This document shows, one piece after another, positions 14,301-26,429 of a stretch of DNA of 64,000 nt. Location of the stretch: assembly GCF_965638725.1 (NCBI RefSeq), contig NC_134958.1:18355464-18419463 (forward strand), read 5' to 3'. The notes under the pieces are model-generated. The model was not told the DNA's origin and did no database searches. It saw only the letters and a list, made by a program, of their open reading frames with translations. A program made the translations under genes and the position numbers. The DNA is from Aptenodytes patagonicus. Lineage: Eukaryota; Chordata; Aves; Sphenisciformes; Spheniscidae. Numbering within the stretch: position 1 is the first letter of the stretch; every line of letters begins with the position of its first letter.

Positions 14301-16990
14301 TGCTGTCATGGTAGTGTACTAATTAACGCAACAAGTAATTAAGCCTGCATCCTTATTTTGCCTGTACAAGATTTCTGTTGCAAGCATCAGCCTTTGTAGT
14401 GCAACTGAAAAACTAGGCAGTTATGGTAGAAGGACAGAAACTCATCGTAAGTGACTGAACATGATTATATAATGGTGTTATTTCTCTTATTCTGATACAC
14501 AGCATGGCAGTTCTACACTATGGAATAAGTACATTGTTATCAGAAAGGCAGCACCCTTGCTGCTGGAGGCTGCAGAGTACAGCCCACTTAGTTCCCCAAA
14601 AAGCATCCCACTCACTGAAGAGATTTATTATGATTTTCTTTTATCTAGGTTTCTTGGAAAATGCATTACATCATGTCACTCATTCACTGTGCTTTGTTCA
14701 GCACTTGTGCTATGCAAAATCATCAAAAACTGTTAAACTGCCAGCACTGCCCCATGGCGTTTTGCTGTCACCACAGTGGGACAAGTAGTCCCTTGTTCTG
14801 GGCTGTTGTTGACCACAGTCATGGTTCAGATGAACCCTGATGTGCTCAGCTGGACAGAAGAACACTGGCAGCTGTGAGACGAACACATGCAGTTAGCCAG
14901 CACCTGCCATGCAGAGCACTTGCAACCCTCACTCATAACATTAAGCCATCCTCTGATAAATAAGAAGGCTACTAAAGTCAGAATAACCACATTGGAGAGA
15001 ACATTATAAATTAGACAAGCAACTGCTGCAGTGTCTAGGTATTATTAGTCAAGCACTCTAAAACCCAGAAAATAAATGTGTTACAAAGGGAAAATCTATC
15101 TTTCCTCACAGGTACAGACAGAAGTAACTGCAGAGACACTGTGGGGTTCCACTGCAGGCGCCTGGCAGGGGAAGACAAGACAGGGTTTGGAGAAGACCTA
15201 CTCACAGATTGCACCCAAAAGCTAAGGTGGTTGCTGTTATATAGACCATTAAACCTTTCACCCCTTCTGGCCCCAGCAGGGATCCTAAGTTCATTGTCCA
15301 CTTGGAGTTTACAGGTAAGGCTTTGTCCTAAATCCAAATGACTATCAGCATGTTATATACTCTGCTGAATGTCACTGAACTTGTCTTCTTACTGACTAAG
15401 GTTTTTCCTTTTTATAATACACAAACCACCAAAAAGGAAACCAAGCTTCTCAGGCAGGCAATGAATATTCCCACTGTAGAATGTATTCAACCACTTAACT
15501 TGCAGAGAACACAAGCCGATTGCCTAGCAGATCTAGCCAGACCACATTTCCCACTACATTTTTATTCCTGAAAACAGATGAATGCACAAAACAAAGGTCA
15601 GGTCAGTTTCATTACCCAAGTAAATAATCTGGGCTAAGAGTAAATCAGCTAACGCACTTAGAAAACTATCAGTATCTGTATTGTAAACACATTCCAGTTA
15701 ATGCTATTTGAGCCCTTTTATGTTTGGTTTCCTTGAATCTGAGTGAATGCATTTGATTCTGATGAACGATAAATCCTCTGAAGAGCTAACTTTAAGTCCA
15801 CATTTATTTTTTTAACATTTGCTCAAAGTAAATTCTGGATTACACAATTACTCTGCAACAATGCAAACTGTGCATTGGAAATCCATGTTGCCAGTGCTTT
15901 CCTACGGCGGTTACATTCAGGAAATGGAACTACTGCATGAATTGGAAAACTAACCAGTAAAACAAGCTGCAAATTTTCACAGTCACCTGTCTGTAAACCA
16001 TCTGCACACCAAGAATTCCCTAGTACAATGTGTGAATAGTGTTAAACAGCAAATGATGTTTTGTGATATATCACAAAACAAGCAACTCAACAATAAGCAA
16101 ACAGTTCCATAGGCAGCTGAATTAAAGAAAAATTATCTCCTAGGGACATCAGCATGGGGTCACTGATGCCCCAAAAGGGGAAAATTCTGCTGCAGCTTCC
16201 CATCAGCATGGACAGGGACCTGTCCTCTAGCCACTTGCCTGTTTTCAAAGGACATCTATGAAATTACTTGTTTATATTGCTTGAACTCACAGAACAAGCT
16301 GAAAATGTATTAAGTAGGAAACAGACATGGAATTGAGTGAGCCTGGCTTCCATAACAAAAAAAACCCAAAACAACAACTAAAAGGAAGTAGGACCATGCA
16401 AAGGAGACTCCAGGAATTTGGCTCTGGATTTTTATAAATTTTTCCTTGAGCAAAATTAGTGTGGTAACTGCACTGGTTCCTCTGTCTTTTAATGAGGTCC
16501 AGATTTTCTTTCCTTTTATTCAAAAACATGTCCTCGAACACTTGATGAAAAGTCTGAAGTCTTACAGGCCAGGTGCCTTTGATTTCAGCTGTATAAGAAA
16601 TGGGATGGTACACTAAGGACACTAAAGATTTATGAGAACTATAGCAACAATCTCACTAATCATTTAAGGAAAGAGAGGAAGAAGTTTTAGGGTTCACCTC
16701 TACTGTCCATTTCCATCTGCACCAAGAAGCTATTTGGTAAATCTACTTTACAGAGAGATGGCACATGCTCTTCCTCAAAGGTGGGGTGATCAGCTTGAAC
16801 GACAAATGCTGGAAACTTAGGATAACTCCTAGGGAAAACCATAACTGTGAAAAGTCACTCCCTGATCCTGGCAAAGCCTATTTAAGCCTGAGCCAGTGAG
16901 ATAATCACTGGATATTGTAAGCCTTTCCTGAAGGATATTATGTGATTTCAGATGTTTACAGCATATTGACCAGTAAGCGTGCAAGGAATT
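8367..16990. other. Intergenic DNA, no gene recognised
   Basis: No coding signal, CpG island or identifiable transposon. Open frames are about 110 codons or shorter and lack motifs. A 24-bp perfect palindrome lies at 16057-16080 and is listed separately. Confidence 0.55.
16057..16080. repeat. 24-bp perfect palindrome
   Basis: A perfectly self-complementary sequence with 12-bp arms, no spacer and TATA-type centre (gtgatatatcac core, flanked by TTTT/AAAA blocks and TG/CA). It could form a cruciform or bind a dimeric protein. No gene is adjacent and function is unknown. Confidence 0.9.
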
Positions 16991-17535
16991 CATAGAATCA
17001 TTTAGGTTGGAAAAGACCTTTAAGATCATCAAGTCCAACCATTAACCTAGCACTGCCAAGTCCACCACTAAACCATGTCCCTAAGCACCACATCTACACG
17101 CCTTTTAAATACTTCCAGGGATGGTGACTCAACAAGCTTCCATGGGCAGCCTGTTCCAATGCTTGACAACCTTTTTGGTGAAGAAATTTTTCCTAATATC
17201 CAATCTAACCTCTCCTGACGCAACCTGAGGCCGTTTCCTCTTGTCCTATCGCTTGGGAGAAGAGACCGACACCCACCTCGCTACAACCTCCTTTCAGGTA
17301 GTTGTAGAGAGCAACGAGGTCTCCCCTCAGCCTCCTTTTCTCCAGGCTAAACAAGCCCAGTTCCCTCAGCCGCTCCTCATCAGACTTGTTCTCCAGACCC
17401 CTCACCAGCCTCGTTGCCCTTCTCTGGACACGCTCTAGCACCTCGACATCCTTCTTGTAGTGAGGGGCCCAAAACTGAACACAGTATTCGAGGTGCGGCC
17501 TCACCAGTGCCGAGTACAGGGCACTGTGCACAAGT
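16991..17535 (-). mobile_element. CR1 LINE, 5'-truncated 3' end (dead copy)
   Basis: Read on the minus strand, the left end closes with the CR1-type tail (GATTCTATG next to 16991), preceded by the conserved 3' UTR reading 'ccaacctaaatgattc' and 'gtggacttggcagtgctag'. About 330 bp further in, a minus frame in 17205-17535 matches the CR1 reverse-transcriptase C terminus: [20 protein letters not shown], then [19 protein letters not shown], then [16 protein letters not shown]. The frame breaks after GLFSQA, where the conserved C-terminal tail continues in another frame, and the copy lacks the rest of ORF2 and all of ORF1. This is the usual 5'-truncated CR1 of bird genomes. It is about 11 kb upstream of KLF13, antisense to it, and presumed inert. 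Confidence 0.95.
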
Positions 17536-19136
17536 CTTCTCTCAGTACATTCATTCCAGGGAAAAGAACAGTTCCAGCACTCCCAAAGGGAATTACTCTC
17601 ATATAACTCAATGTAGCACATATGCCTGTTTCAGAACAAGTTAAACTACTGTTAGTTTAAAAGGAAGAAATCACAGCCAGGAATTTACAAAATGGACGTC
17701 CAAGGTCTCCAAAACTACATTAAAGTACCTAAAATAAGGAACCCAGTTTTCAAAATGTCTGCGTGCCCAACGTTCTCAGAAATGGATAGTATTGATATGC
17801 CTACGCAGGGACATACTGGAGGATGGGGAAACTAGTGGGCCACCTCCCTTAGTGCCAGCTGGTATAGCTCATGCTCCTGCGTCATATGAAATGCACATCT
17901 TTCCCCCACTGCTTGGGTTTCCTGGAAATATCTCTAAGTTTCTGCACAGTGCTTAGTCAGATTGAGTGATCATTTCTGTACTTCACACTACAAACAGCCT
18001 TTTGGTAGTTTGATGACACATTTCTGCAACTGTCCTTCTCTGCTTTAGAGATATGATCTATCTTCTGCATCAGGAACTGACTCAGGAGAGAAGAAAATAT
18101 TGTCATGTTAAATGATGTCATTGTCACCTAGCATCCCTGAAAAAACCAAGAGAACTCTCTGAAGTCTGCCTGCATATGACACATAACATCTAAATTGCAT
18201 ATCTTGCACTTAATTAATTTAATGGCATAAACTATGCCGTTAAAAAGTTATCTGCTTTTCAGGTGTCAGCAAAACCTGTGCCCAGTGCCCTGTGGCTGGG
18301 CATTTCTGAAAATGCAAGGATCAGTTTCTCAACCAATACACAAATGTATCACGGTTCCCATCCTAGAACAATAATGTTGCTTGACTGGGCTTCAGAGTAC
18401 CTTCTTCTAGTTTATATTAGCTTCCCACATGGATTAAGTTTGGGCATCTGTGAATTGCTATGGGGCAACTCATCCTATCTCAGTCAAAATAATCTGGGTT
18501 TTAGGCATCTGTAGGGCTGGCTTCAGTATGTAAGTATCAGGGTTATTGTAAAGATGAAGAGAAGTCATTAACACTGTCATGAAAGTGAGAGATGCCAGCA
18601 CAGTGACTGAAGAGCAGGAGAAATGGACCAGATGCAGGTCTTGTACTGATAGTATGGATATAGTGCAAACATGGGCAATAAACAAGAAGAAAAAGAATGA
18701 AAAGCAGAACACAGCTTCATAAATGGTTTCTGTTCATAACGAATCACACAAACACTGCATTTAAGAGCGTACATGTGTCAAATACATAGGAGACAGTGAA
18801 TCACAGAGTTTACAGTAATATAAGGCAGTCAAGCAGCGTACATTCACAGATGAGAAAGAAAGGTTGGCTTAGCTTCTCAGGCCCTGTTTCAGGGAGCAGG
18901 ATTATCTGCTGGATAAATCTCCTTTGCAGAAGTGGCAATAAAAGTTCTTGGCTGCAGAAGAACTGACAGCGGTGCCAAAGGAAAAAAAATAATAATCAAA
19001 TCTCATAGTCAGGCAAATCTCCCATTGCTGCCAAGAAATCCACGGCAGAGCAGGAGTCACTGAAAGCCCTGGGCTGGACCAGCCAGAACAGAGCACCGGG
19101 ACACTGCCCAGGGAAGACGGGATCAGGAAAAGGGAC
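17536..19136. other. Intergenic DNA between CR1 and LTR
   Basis: No gene, CpG island or recognised element. The minus-strand open frame that overlaps its right end runs into the LTR at 19137 and has a low-complexity, hydrophobic composition without domain motifs. Confidence 0.5.
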
Positions 19137-19650
19137 TGGTTTTGGTTAACACCAGCTCCCTCACTCCCCCCGCAGTGGGATGGGGGAGAGAATTGCAAGG
19201 ACAAAAGTGAGAAAACTTGTGGGCTGAGATAAAGACAGTTTAATAAGGAGGGGGGAAAACAAAACAAAACAAAGAAAAACAAGTGATACAAAAGCAATCG
19301 CTCACCACCAGCTATGCCAATACCCAGCCAGTCCCCAAGCAACGGCAACCCCTGGAAAACTCACCCAGTCTTATTGCTGAACATGATGTTGTACAGTATG
19401 GAATAACCCTTTGGTCAGCTGGTTTCAGCTGTCCTGGCTGTGTCCCCTCGCATCCTCTTGCCCACCCCCAGCCTACTCACGGCAGGGGCAGAGTGAGAAA
19501 TGGAGAAAGCCTTGACGCTGTGTAAGCACTGGTCAGCAATAGCTAAAATATCCCTGTGGTATCAACACTGTTTTGTTCACAAATCCAAAGCATAGCACTA
19601 TACAGCTGCTATGAAGTAAATTAAGCCCATCTCAGGCAGACCCACTTGCA
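19137..19650 (-). mobile_element. Old solo LTR, avian ERV family (minus strand)
   Basis: On the minus strand this aligns by eye along its length with the two plus-strand LTRs at 43029 and 59035. Shared blocks in the same order include 'agttaatttt'-like sequence near the start, 'agtgttgat', 'cacagccagga', 'ctgaccaaaggg', 'catcatgttcagca', the polyadenylation motif 'attaaactgtctttatctc', 'gttttctcactttt' and 'ctctcccccatcccac'. The ends are degenerate: the expected TG and CA termini are only approximate and I cannot find a convincing target-site duplication. The CRE-like spot has decayed to an ACATCA type. No internal retroviral genes flank it, so it is a solo LTR older or more diverged than the other two. 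Boundaries are good to about 10 bp. Confidence 0.8.
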
Positions 19651-19857
19651 GACTGTTAAAGCTGACTGAACCCTGTCAACAGTCACTACCCCACACCACA
19701 TTCAGCCCCCAGCTGCACTTGAGTAATGGTTTCCAGGGGAGGGGAATTCAGGCTTGGGTGCTTCGTTCTGCTTTAATGAATCAGTAAGAGATGGGTTTAC
19801 TTATTTTACACAAAACTCAGGGAGCTGACTTACGCAGCTTACACAGAAGGCTGTGTG

Positions 19858-19898
19858 GATGATGATACACCAGGACCATGTACTGGTGTATCATCATC
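19858..19898. repeat. Perfect 16-bp hairpin with 9-nt loop
   Basis: Left arm 19858-19873 (gatgatgatacaccag) is exactly complementary to right arm 19883-19898, with the 9-base loop gaccatgta between. As RNA the stem would continue for five more pairs (19853-19857 with 19899-19903, two Watson-Crick and three G-U), giving about 21 pairs. A shorter ACACAG/CTGTGT hairpin lies immediately to the left. It is not a rho-type terminator and no gene adjoins it. It could be a MITE remnant or a small-RNA precursor; neither is shown. Confidence 0.85.
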
Positions 19899-21095
19899 TG
19901 TACCAGCCATCACTGGTATAATGACCTTGATACAAATGCAGCCTAAAGATAGGAATAAAAGGAAAGATTCACTGCACAAAGGTCAGTAAAGCTGAAATCT
20001 GTGCTGATAAACTTTTTAACATAGGGCACCCACTTAAACACCCTGTGTTTCTGCCACAGCTCTGGGTAGCGCTCCCTCAGTTGGACACTTTGCCACACTG
20101 GTGCTACATGCTCTTCATGGGAACAGGTGGCCAGGGCTCTCCTACCCTTGGGAACAAACTTTGCAGAGGTGGGATCTCACAGCCCCATTACTTTCAGACT
20201 CTTGAAATGGGTCAAAGTTTCCCAGCTAAGTGGACATTTTGGGTTACCAGCTTATTTCTTCAACAGCAGTCTTCAGGGAAACCAAACAAATATACAGGCC
20301 ACATGAGACTGCTGAAAACCAATTAGTTTTACTTTAGATATCACAAGTTATAGGCATATATAGACACAGTAACAACTACCCACATGCATTTGGTCACTTT
20401 TTCAGCAACCTCGCAACAGCTCTTTAACATCAGAGGTCTCTGAGCAATCTAGCTCAGTGTCACTCAGTCTCTCTCAATCTCTCTCTTTAGATGACCTTTG
20501 AATCAAGCAGCAACAAAACGGATTTCTCTCTCTCCCCCCATCCTATCTTTCCTCTACCAGTACTACGCTCATACTCCCCTTAAAAGGAAAGAAAAGGCTA
20601 TTCAGAGATACTTTTATGTATTATAACTTGCAGTTACTTTGCTAAGCAATTCTCTGGTCAGCCTCATCATGTGATCACCTCTCTTAAATCTCCATTACAC
20701 CCTCACCTTTGTGTCCAGGTTCAGATTATAAATAATGGTTTGCCATGGAAAGTAGCCATTTTCTAACCCATGCATGTTACACGGGGATGCACAGCTACCA
20801 ACATTTTACCACCTCATTATGCTATCTGAAAGAATTTCTTTTGTTCCTTGCAGTGGCTCAATTTAGAGGCAGGAGAAAATTGATAAAACCCCCTACTCCA
20901 AATTTAGTTTGCAGTCTAAACACAAACATACATACCAACTGCCCAATAACAAGCATTACACATCAACTGTGCCCAAACATCGGATCTTTTAATAATGATT
21001 TTATAAATACAAAATGCCAATTTTTGAGCATTGACCAGTTCAGTAGGCCCAACATATTACTGATCTGACATTATAATACCTGCTTCAGATAGTAT

Positions 21096-21128
21096 ATTGC
21101 AAAAATATTCAGCTGAATATTTTGCAAT
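21096..21128. repeat. 33-nt near-perfect palindrome
   Basis: Arms of 16 bp meet at CAGCTG, with one extra A in the left A-run as the only defect. The centre is an E-box (CAGCTG) between AATATT blocks. Function unknown. Confidence 0.85.
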
Positions 21129-22289
21129 GGTATTTGCATCTGCAATTCATTGCTGGCTTGCAAGCATGAACATGAATAAATGTTACACAACATTTATTGA
21201 ATAAGCTACTAGATCAATTCACTCATCTGAGAGCTTCCTGGTGACGTGTCGGTATCTTCTGTGCTTTTGAATGAAAAGCAGCTTAGCAAAAGTGGCAACA
21301 TGCAATATTCACACATTGTAGAAAGCACACATTAAGTGAAGAATTAGAAATTATAAACGGGTAAATCATAAAAGACCAAAACCAACACTGAAATGAGTTA
21401 AACAGAGCTCAAAATAATGATTCTGTGGATCAAATCCAGTGGAAGTGATTATTCTCAATGCATAGCTTCTAACTTCATCACTTTCTGCTTTATAGCTGGC
21501 AAAATCTGACAGAAGTCTCAGGCTCCTGTTACAGAGACTGAAAATAGAGAAATTCATTATTTTATGTTTTACCTTCCCATGTTTGCTGTATTGTAACCTA
21601 AACACCCTCCTTTTCTCTGGTAAGCATTATTCAACTTGCTGTTGCATTTAAAAGAAGTTACTTTCTTCTTTTTTTGACCCAATTCCTCACAAATATGCAC
21701 CAGATGGAGAACTGGATTTCATCATTTCAAGTTCTGTGATTTTTTTTATGGCAGGAAAGTTACATTTCCCAATATTCTTAAGTTTTTACATCAACAGTTA
21801 AAAGGCCCTTTACTGGTGCAGCTGCTGACTTGTTATGATTGGATGTCTAAGAACCACTGGCCACCAGATATTACTCCTTCACTTGGAAGTTTTTTCATAG
21901 TGTGTTACAGACCACTGACCTACAGCTTTGCTCTCATTGAATTGCTTTCCTGAATGTATGACGAACAGCAACCTTAGGAAAATTAGGAGACAGAAAGGTA
22001 AAAGGAAGATGAAAAAGGAAATTAAAAGCAAAACACTCAAATGTTTACTTGTGGGTCACCAGTTCAGAGGTCTGACCACAGCAGAAAGGCATACCTGTAC
22101 CTGGAAATGAACCAAGACACTCTCATGCCTCAACTGCAGAGGTCAGGCACACTATGGAACAGGCCTGCTTGGTGTATTCAGCAGTGTTGATCACTGTGAA
22201 GCCTTTTAGGACGCCCTGCTGATCATTATTGCAAGAAACAGCACTACTGTCTTAAAAAAGGCCTCTTTGCTTGCTTCATGGCTGAGAGA

Positions 22290-22379
22290 GACCAAAGAAA
22301 TAGCCTTATACAGCCTCAGGTACGTAATTTCTTTGGTCACAGCTTTCTCAGAGATTGTGTGTAAAAAAAGAAAGCTGTG
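22290..22379. repeat. Two adjoining inverted repeats (12 and 11 bp)
   Basis: gaccaaagaaat (22290-22301) pairs exactly with atttctttggtc (22327-22338). Starting at that same last base, cacagctttct (22338-22348) pairs exactly with agaaagctgtg (22369-22379). A CTGAGA/TCTCAG pair (22282-22287 with 22346-22351) could extend the first stem but would compete with the second. No gene or terminal duplication was recognised. Confidence 0.8.
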
Positions 22380-25300
22380 AGCACAGCAACTGCAGATGTC
22401 TTCTGTGATCTGTTCAGTACCCAATGTCTGACAGCTGAAGCAGAAACTGAATTCATGATTCAGTTTGCTGCTCACAAAGAAGTGCTTTACTTCTGCTTTC
22501 CAGTATGGAAAGGGCAGTGCCCAGAAGCCACAGAACCTTACAAGCGTGTAAGCCCTGTGCAGCTAAGAGGCACCTGGATGCTGACCGTGATGCCAACCCC
22601 CATGTGCAGAGGTGAGGAGAGCTGTGCTATGGAGAGAGAAGCTGGAAGAGTCCACATGCACCACTCCATAGGTCTGTCCAGAAAAGTCAGAGGCAAGTCT
22701 AGCTTTGCTATACAGCGAGTCCTATATCGAGCATCGAGAAAGGCTAATAAAGGGAAAAAGGAAAAAAAAAAGTTGTATAAAAAGAAAAATCTTACATTTC
22801 AAAACACACCTGTCTGCTTACTAAACATTGTGGTAAGTGGTATCTGAGAAATAACAATTGAGAAAATTATTGAGGAAAACAAGAACCAGGGCTGGATTCC
22901 AAAATGAAAGCATTGGAATAAAACATTTCCCTCTACAAGCAGCAATGGTTTCACTGAGCCTTCCTCCTCATCTTTCTCCTCTCAAAAGGAGGTAAAAATG
23001 TATAAATAAATAAAATAAAATAAATCAAAGAGTTTATTTTCCTAATTATTCATTTATCTCTGCCACGCCAATAATGCCTTCTGCCATTTTGTGTGCAATC
23101 TTTCATTACAATATCACTTCTCTAATTTTAGCATGAAGAACAATACTCAAGAATTTAGAAGTCTCTGTCCATCATCAGAAGCCATCAAATTCACTGAAAA
23201 CCAAATGGGATAGTTTGAAAGAGCAATTTCATGAAACTTCCAATGTGCTTGGATTCAACTGAGCTAGAAAGATGGCAAGACCATTGTTTTGGGCACTATT
23301 CTGGCATTTTTGATTCCTATCACGGCCAGTCCAGGAAACTCAGTGACACAGCACACTGCTGTCACTACACCTTACAGTGCTTTCTCAGCCCTCCAAAGCA
23401 GCTTGCAATGTTTTTGAAATGTCAAAGTTGCTGACTGCTGACTCCCAGACACCATGTATGAATGGCTTCTTGATTTTTTTTATATTCAAGCCTTACCTCC
23501 ACCCTCTGCAAAGGTATTGTCAAATTTAAGCCACTAGAGCTTTTTGTTTGTTTGTTTTTACAGTTTAAGTCTTTAACAACTGGAGACTTACTGGTGATGT
23601 TGATATGAATTCAAGGAATTACTTGCTATAACACAGTGATTTGCCCAAAGTAAAATGAGCTAAAGGGATTCTGAAGATGAGGGTGAACGTCTGGTACTCA
23701 CTCTTTTATTAAATCACCGGGAGCCATGGCAAAAACAGCACTGCGCAAACATTCAACAGAGTGTGGCTCATCTCTGGCAGAAACCTGTTCATTTCCTCCC
23801 TCTCTTCCTATCTTCCACCAGTTCAGCGTTATTATTAACCTGATATCAACAAAAGAGACATCATTAGGCATGCTTATCTTTGAGAAAGCCACAGGCCATA
23901 GGCTTTACAATTCTGTCCCCTTTATTCCCATGGCTATGAACTCAAACCACTACTCTTACACAGCTCTTTCCAGAGCCCGCCCTCAAACCATGGAACCACT
24001 AAGGAGCAACCACAGGAAAGCATCAGTAAAGACTAATACTCTATCAAAATATAGGATTGTGACTACAGGTACCACAAGAAAGCAGGCAGAGATGTCTGCT
24101 ATTTTCTCTGTTTCCTTTTTTTCCTCATTTCTTCAGTTTTATTGGACGGGGAACTATTTACGTAGACAAAATAAAATGAAGCTAGGTCTTTTCATCTTAT
24201 AGCTGCTGTGTAGGAACTGAAACAGGGAGAGGGACTACATGGCTTTTTATTTTTTCCGTTCTCATAAAGAGCTTCCTGAGGTGATGTAAAATAACGTAAC
24301 TTCACTGAAGCCCATAGAACTCTGGTGGTTTACACTTCTTGTGTGTCTGACTCACTGGATCTAAAGCAGAAGTGTATGAAAATAGACGAAATTATTGAGC
24401 AAACTCATGTAGGAAAAGTGCTGATGAAATGTCTGCTACTATAAAACTGCATGTTTAGATCTTATCATGTTTTTGGGAATAGTAAACTAATTTTTCTCAG
24501 ATAAAATTCCTCATATCTCCCACTCATGAAATTCCTGCTTCAGATTGCCCAATTTTGCTTGTTGCAGACTTCCACTATCATTTTGTTTATAAGGATGTGA
24601 TACTACAGCATCCTTTTAACTGGAATAGTGTTTTTTACACCAGTTGTGAAAAACGTTGCTATAGCTCATGATACAGCTCGTTGCAATAGCTGATTTTGAA
24701 GCAAGTCTGGCATTTGTGTAAGGACTTTGTTCTATTCTGTTTAAAGTTCTTGTAACACAGTTCATAAAACTATTTTCATTTCACAAAGCATTTTAGAGCT
24801 CTTATTCCTGTAATTTAAAACAATGAGCTATTTTGGGAGGGGCAGAACAGGGTGGATTAGATTTAAAGTTATTCTGCTGCTATGCATTTGTAGCTAAACA
24901 AAACTCTAAATTATGTATTAAGAAAACACTAAATATTAAAAACCCCTGCCAAAACCCAGGCTGTATTACTTAAGTCGAGGGAAAAATTCTCACCTCAGTC
25001 TGTGGGACAAATGCCTGCAGGTGAGAACACATCAACAACATAATCAAATAAAGAAAATTAAAGAGGAAGGTATGATCTATTTTTATTAAATGTTTTTGGT
25101 AATCTCAGTTTCAAAATTCAGCTCATTTTGTGAGAACAAGTCAACAGTTGCAGGATATTCAGCAGAGATGATTTTAAGATTTACTGTGTACTTAACAGAA
25201 ATTCACTTTTCCACTTGCTCAGAGGAAATAAATATGCAATAAATAATAACAACGAACAAATAGGCAGCTAAATATATTATCATTACAAGAAAGAGTTGAT

Positions 25301-26379
25301 AAATGGGCACGGTATTTTGGTTAGTGATTTTCCATAACATCTTTTTGTACTACTGATCTAATGTAATGACTGAAATTTCTTACAAAGGAGACTCTTCACC
25401 CCTGCTGCTTACAGGGAGGCTATTTGCTGCTGTTAGTTCACACAGAAGCATTTAATATTTGCAATCCTGCACTAAAAGCCAAAGCTGGTTCCACTAGGCA
25501 GCTGCAATTTTCATGTCCAGATGACAAACACACTTACTACACCCTGCTCTTGTACATGCAAAGAGATAGCGACTCTTTCATAGTGATAGTGTGCAAGACA
25601 GGACAAGTTTTTACTTCAAGTCAGCTATTAGAAAGTCAGAGGCATATTTTCATTCATAGCCATGACTTAAGAGAGTCATGAACCCTAACTGGGCTACATA
25701 TGCATCTGCCGAATATGAATTTTCTTTTGCATTAAAAAGCCTGTTACAAGTAACCTCCACAATATTGCTCTTTCCCAAATGAAGAAGTCATGCCCAAAGG
25801 GTTCATCCAACCAAAAAAGGAGTAAGTTCTCATCAAAACAATCCTCCTCCTCTGAGCTCCCCCACCTCAGCAGTCTGCCCTTAACCACACAGAGCACAGC
25901 CAGTGTCACATTTCCAGGCTGATACTGAAAGAAGCTCTCAACCACAAAATTGCTGAAGTACTAGAGAGTTCATGAAGTTCACTGGGGACTTGGTTATGGC
26001 CATTAATTTTACATGAAAGGCACTCCTATATAACAAAAACTGCTATCAGGACAAGGCTTTAACCTAACAGATCTGTTGAAAAAAGAAAGTTAGGACTTCA
26101 TCCTGCCATCACCTGTTGCCAACCATTACCTCCTCACAGTCCACCTGCTTTCAACGGGCTCGGCTACGCACATGACGCAGTGCCTCTCTTCTCTGGCCAA
26201 AGACTCCAGGAACGTGGTGAGCTGTGTCCTGCCTGCTCATGCGATGAAGACAAAACATAAGAAGCATCAGATTATCACCCAAATAACCCCCCTGGAGATA
26301 CAGACACCTCCATGCCAACACAGTGCACAGAAAATCCTCCACTGAGGAAAAGCTCACGCAGCATGCAAGGTCCTTTCCT

Positions 26380-26429
26380 GATTGGCTGGCCTTCTCTGGA
26401 ACGTTCCAGAAGGAGGAGAGCAGCCAATC
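26380..26429. promoter_or_regulatory. Heat-shock element between inverted CCAAT boxes
   Basis: A perfect three-unit heat-shock element, GAAcgTTCcaGAA, lies at 26399-26411. It is framed by a perfect inverted pair, gattggctg (26380-26388) and cagccaatc (26421-26429), each a CCAAT box facing the other way. The central tctggaacgttccaga is itself a 16-bp palindrome. HSF1 trimers bind such triple inverted GAA units and NF-Y binds CCAAT; together they typify stress-inducible promoters. I see no TATA box or heat-shock gene adjacent, and KLF13's start is 2.5 kb to the right. It may be an enhancer or an orphan promoter. Confidence 0.55.

Noticed and set aside
18902..19348. 148-codon minus-strand open frame with hydrophobic stretch
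   Set aside because: Much of it is read from the antisense LTR and its flank. The hydrophobic Phe/Leu run comes from AAAACAAAAC repeats in the LTR.
22377..22847. 156-codon plus-strand open frame
   Set aside because: The translation ends in a Lys-rich run from an A-rich repeat and has no family resemblance.
23726..24202. 158-codon plus-strand open frame
   Set aside because: No domain, no conserved spacing of residues and no nearby promoter or splice context.
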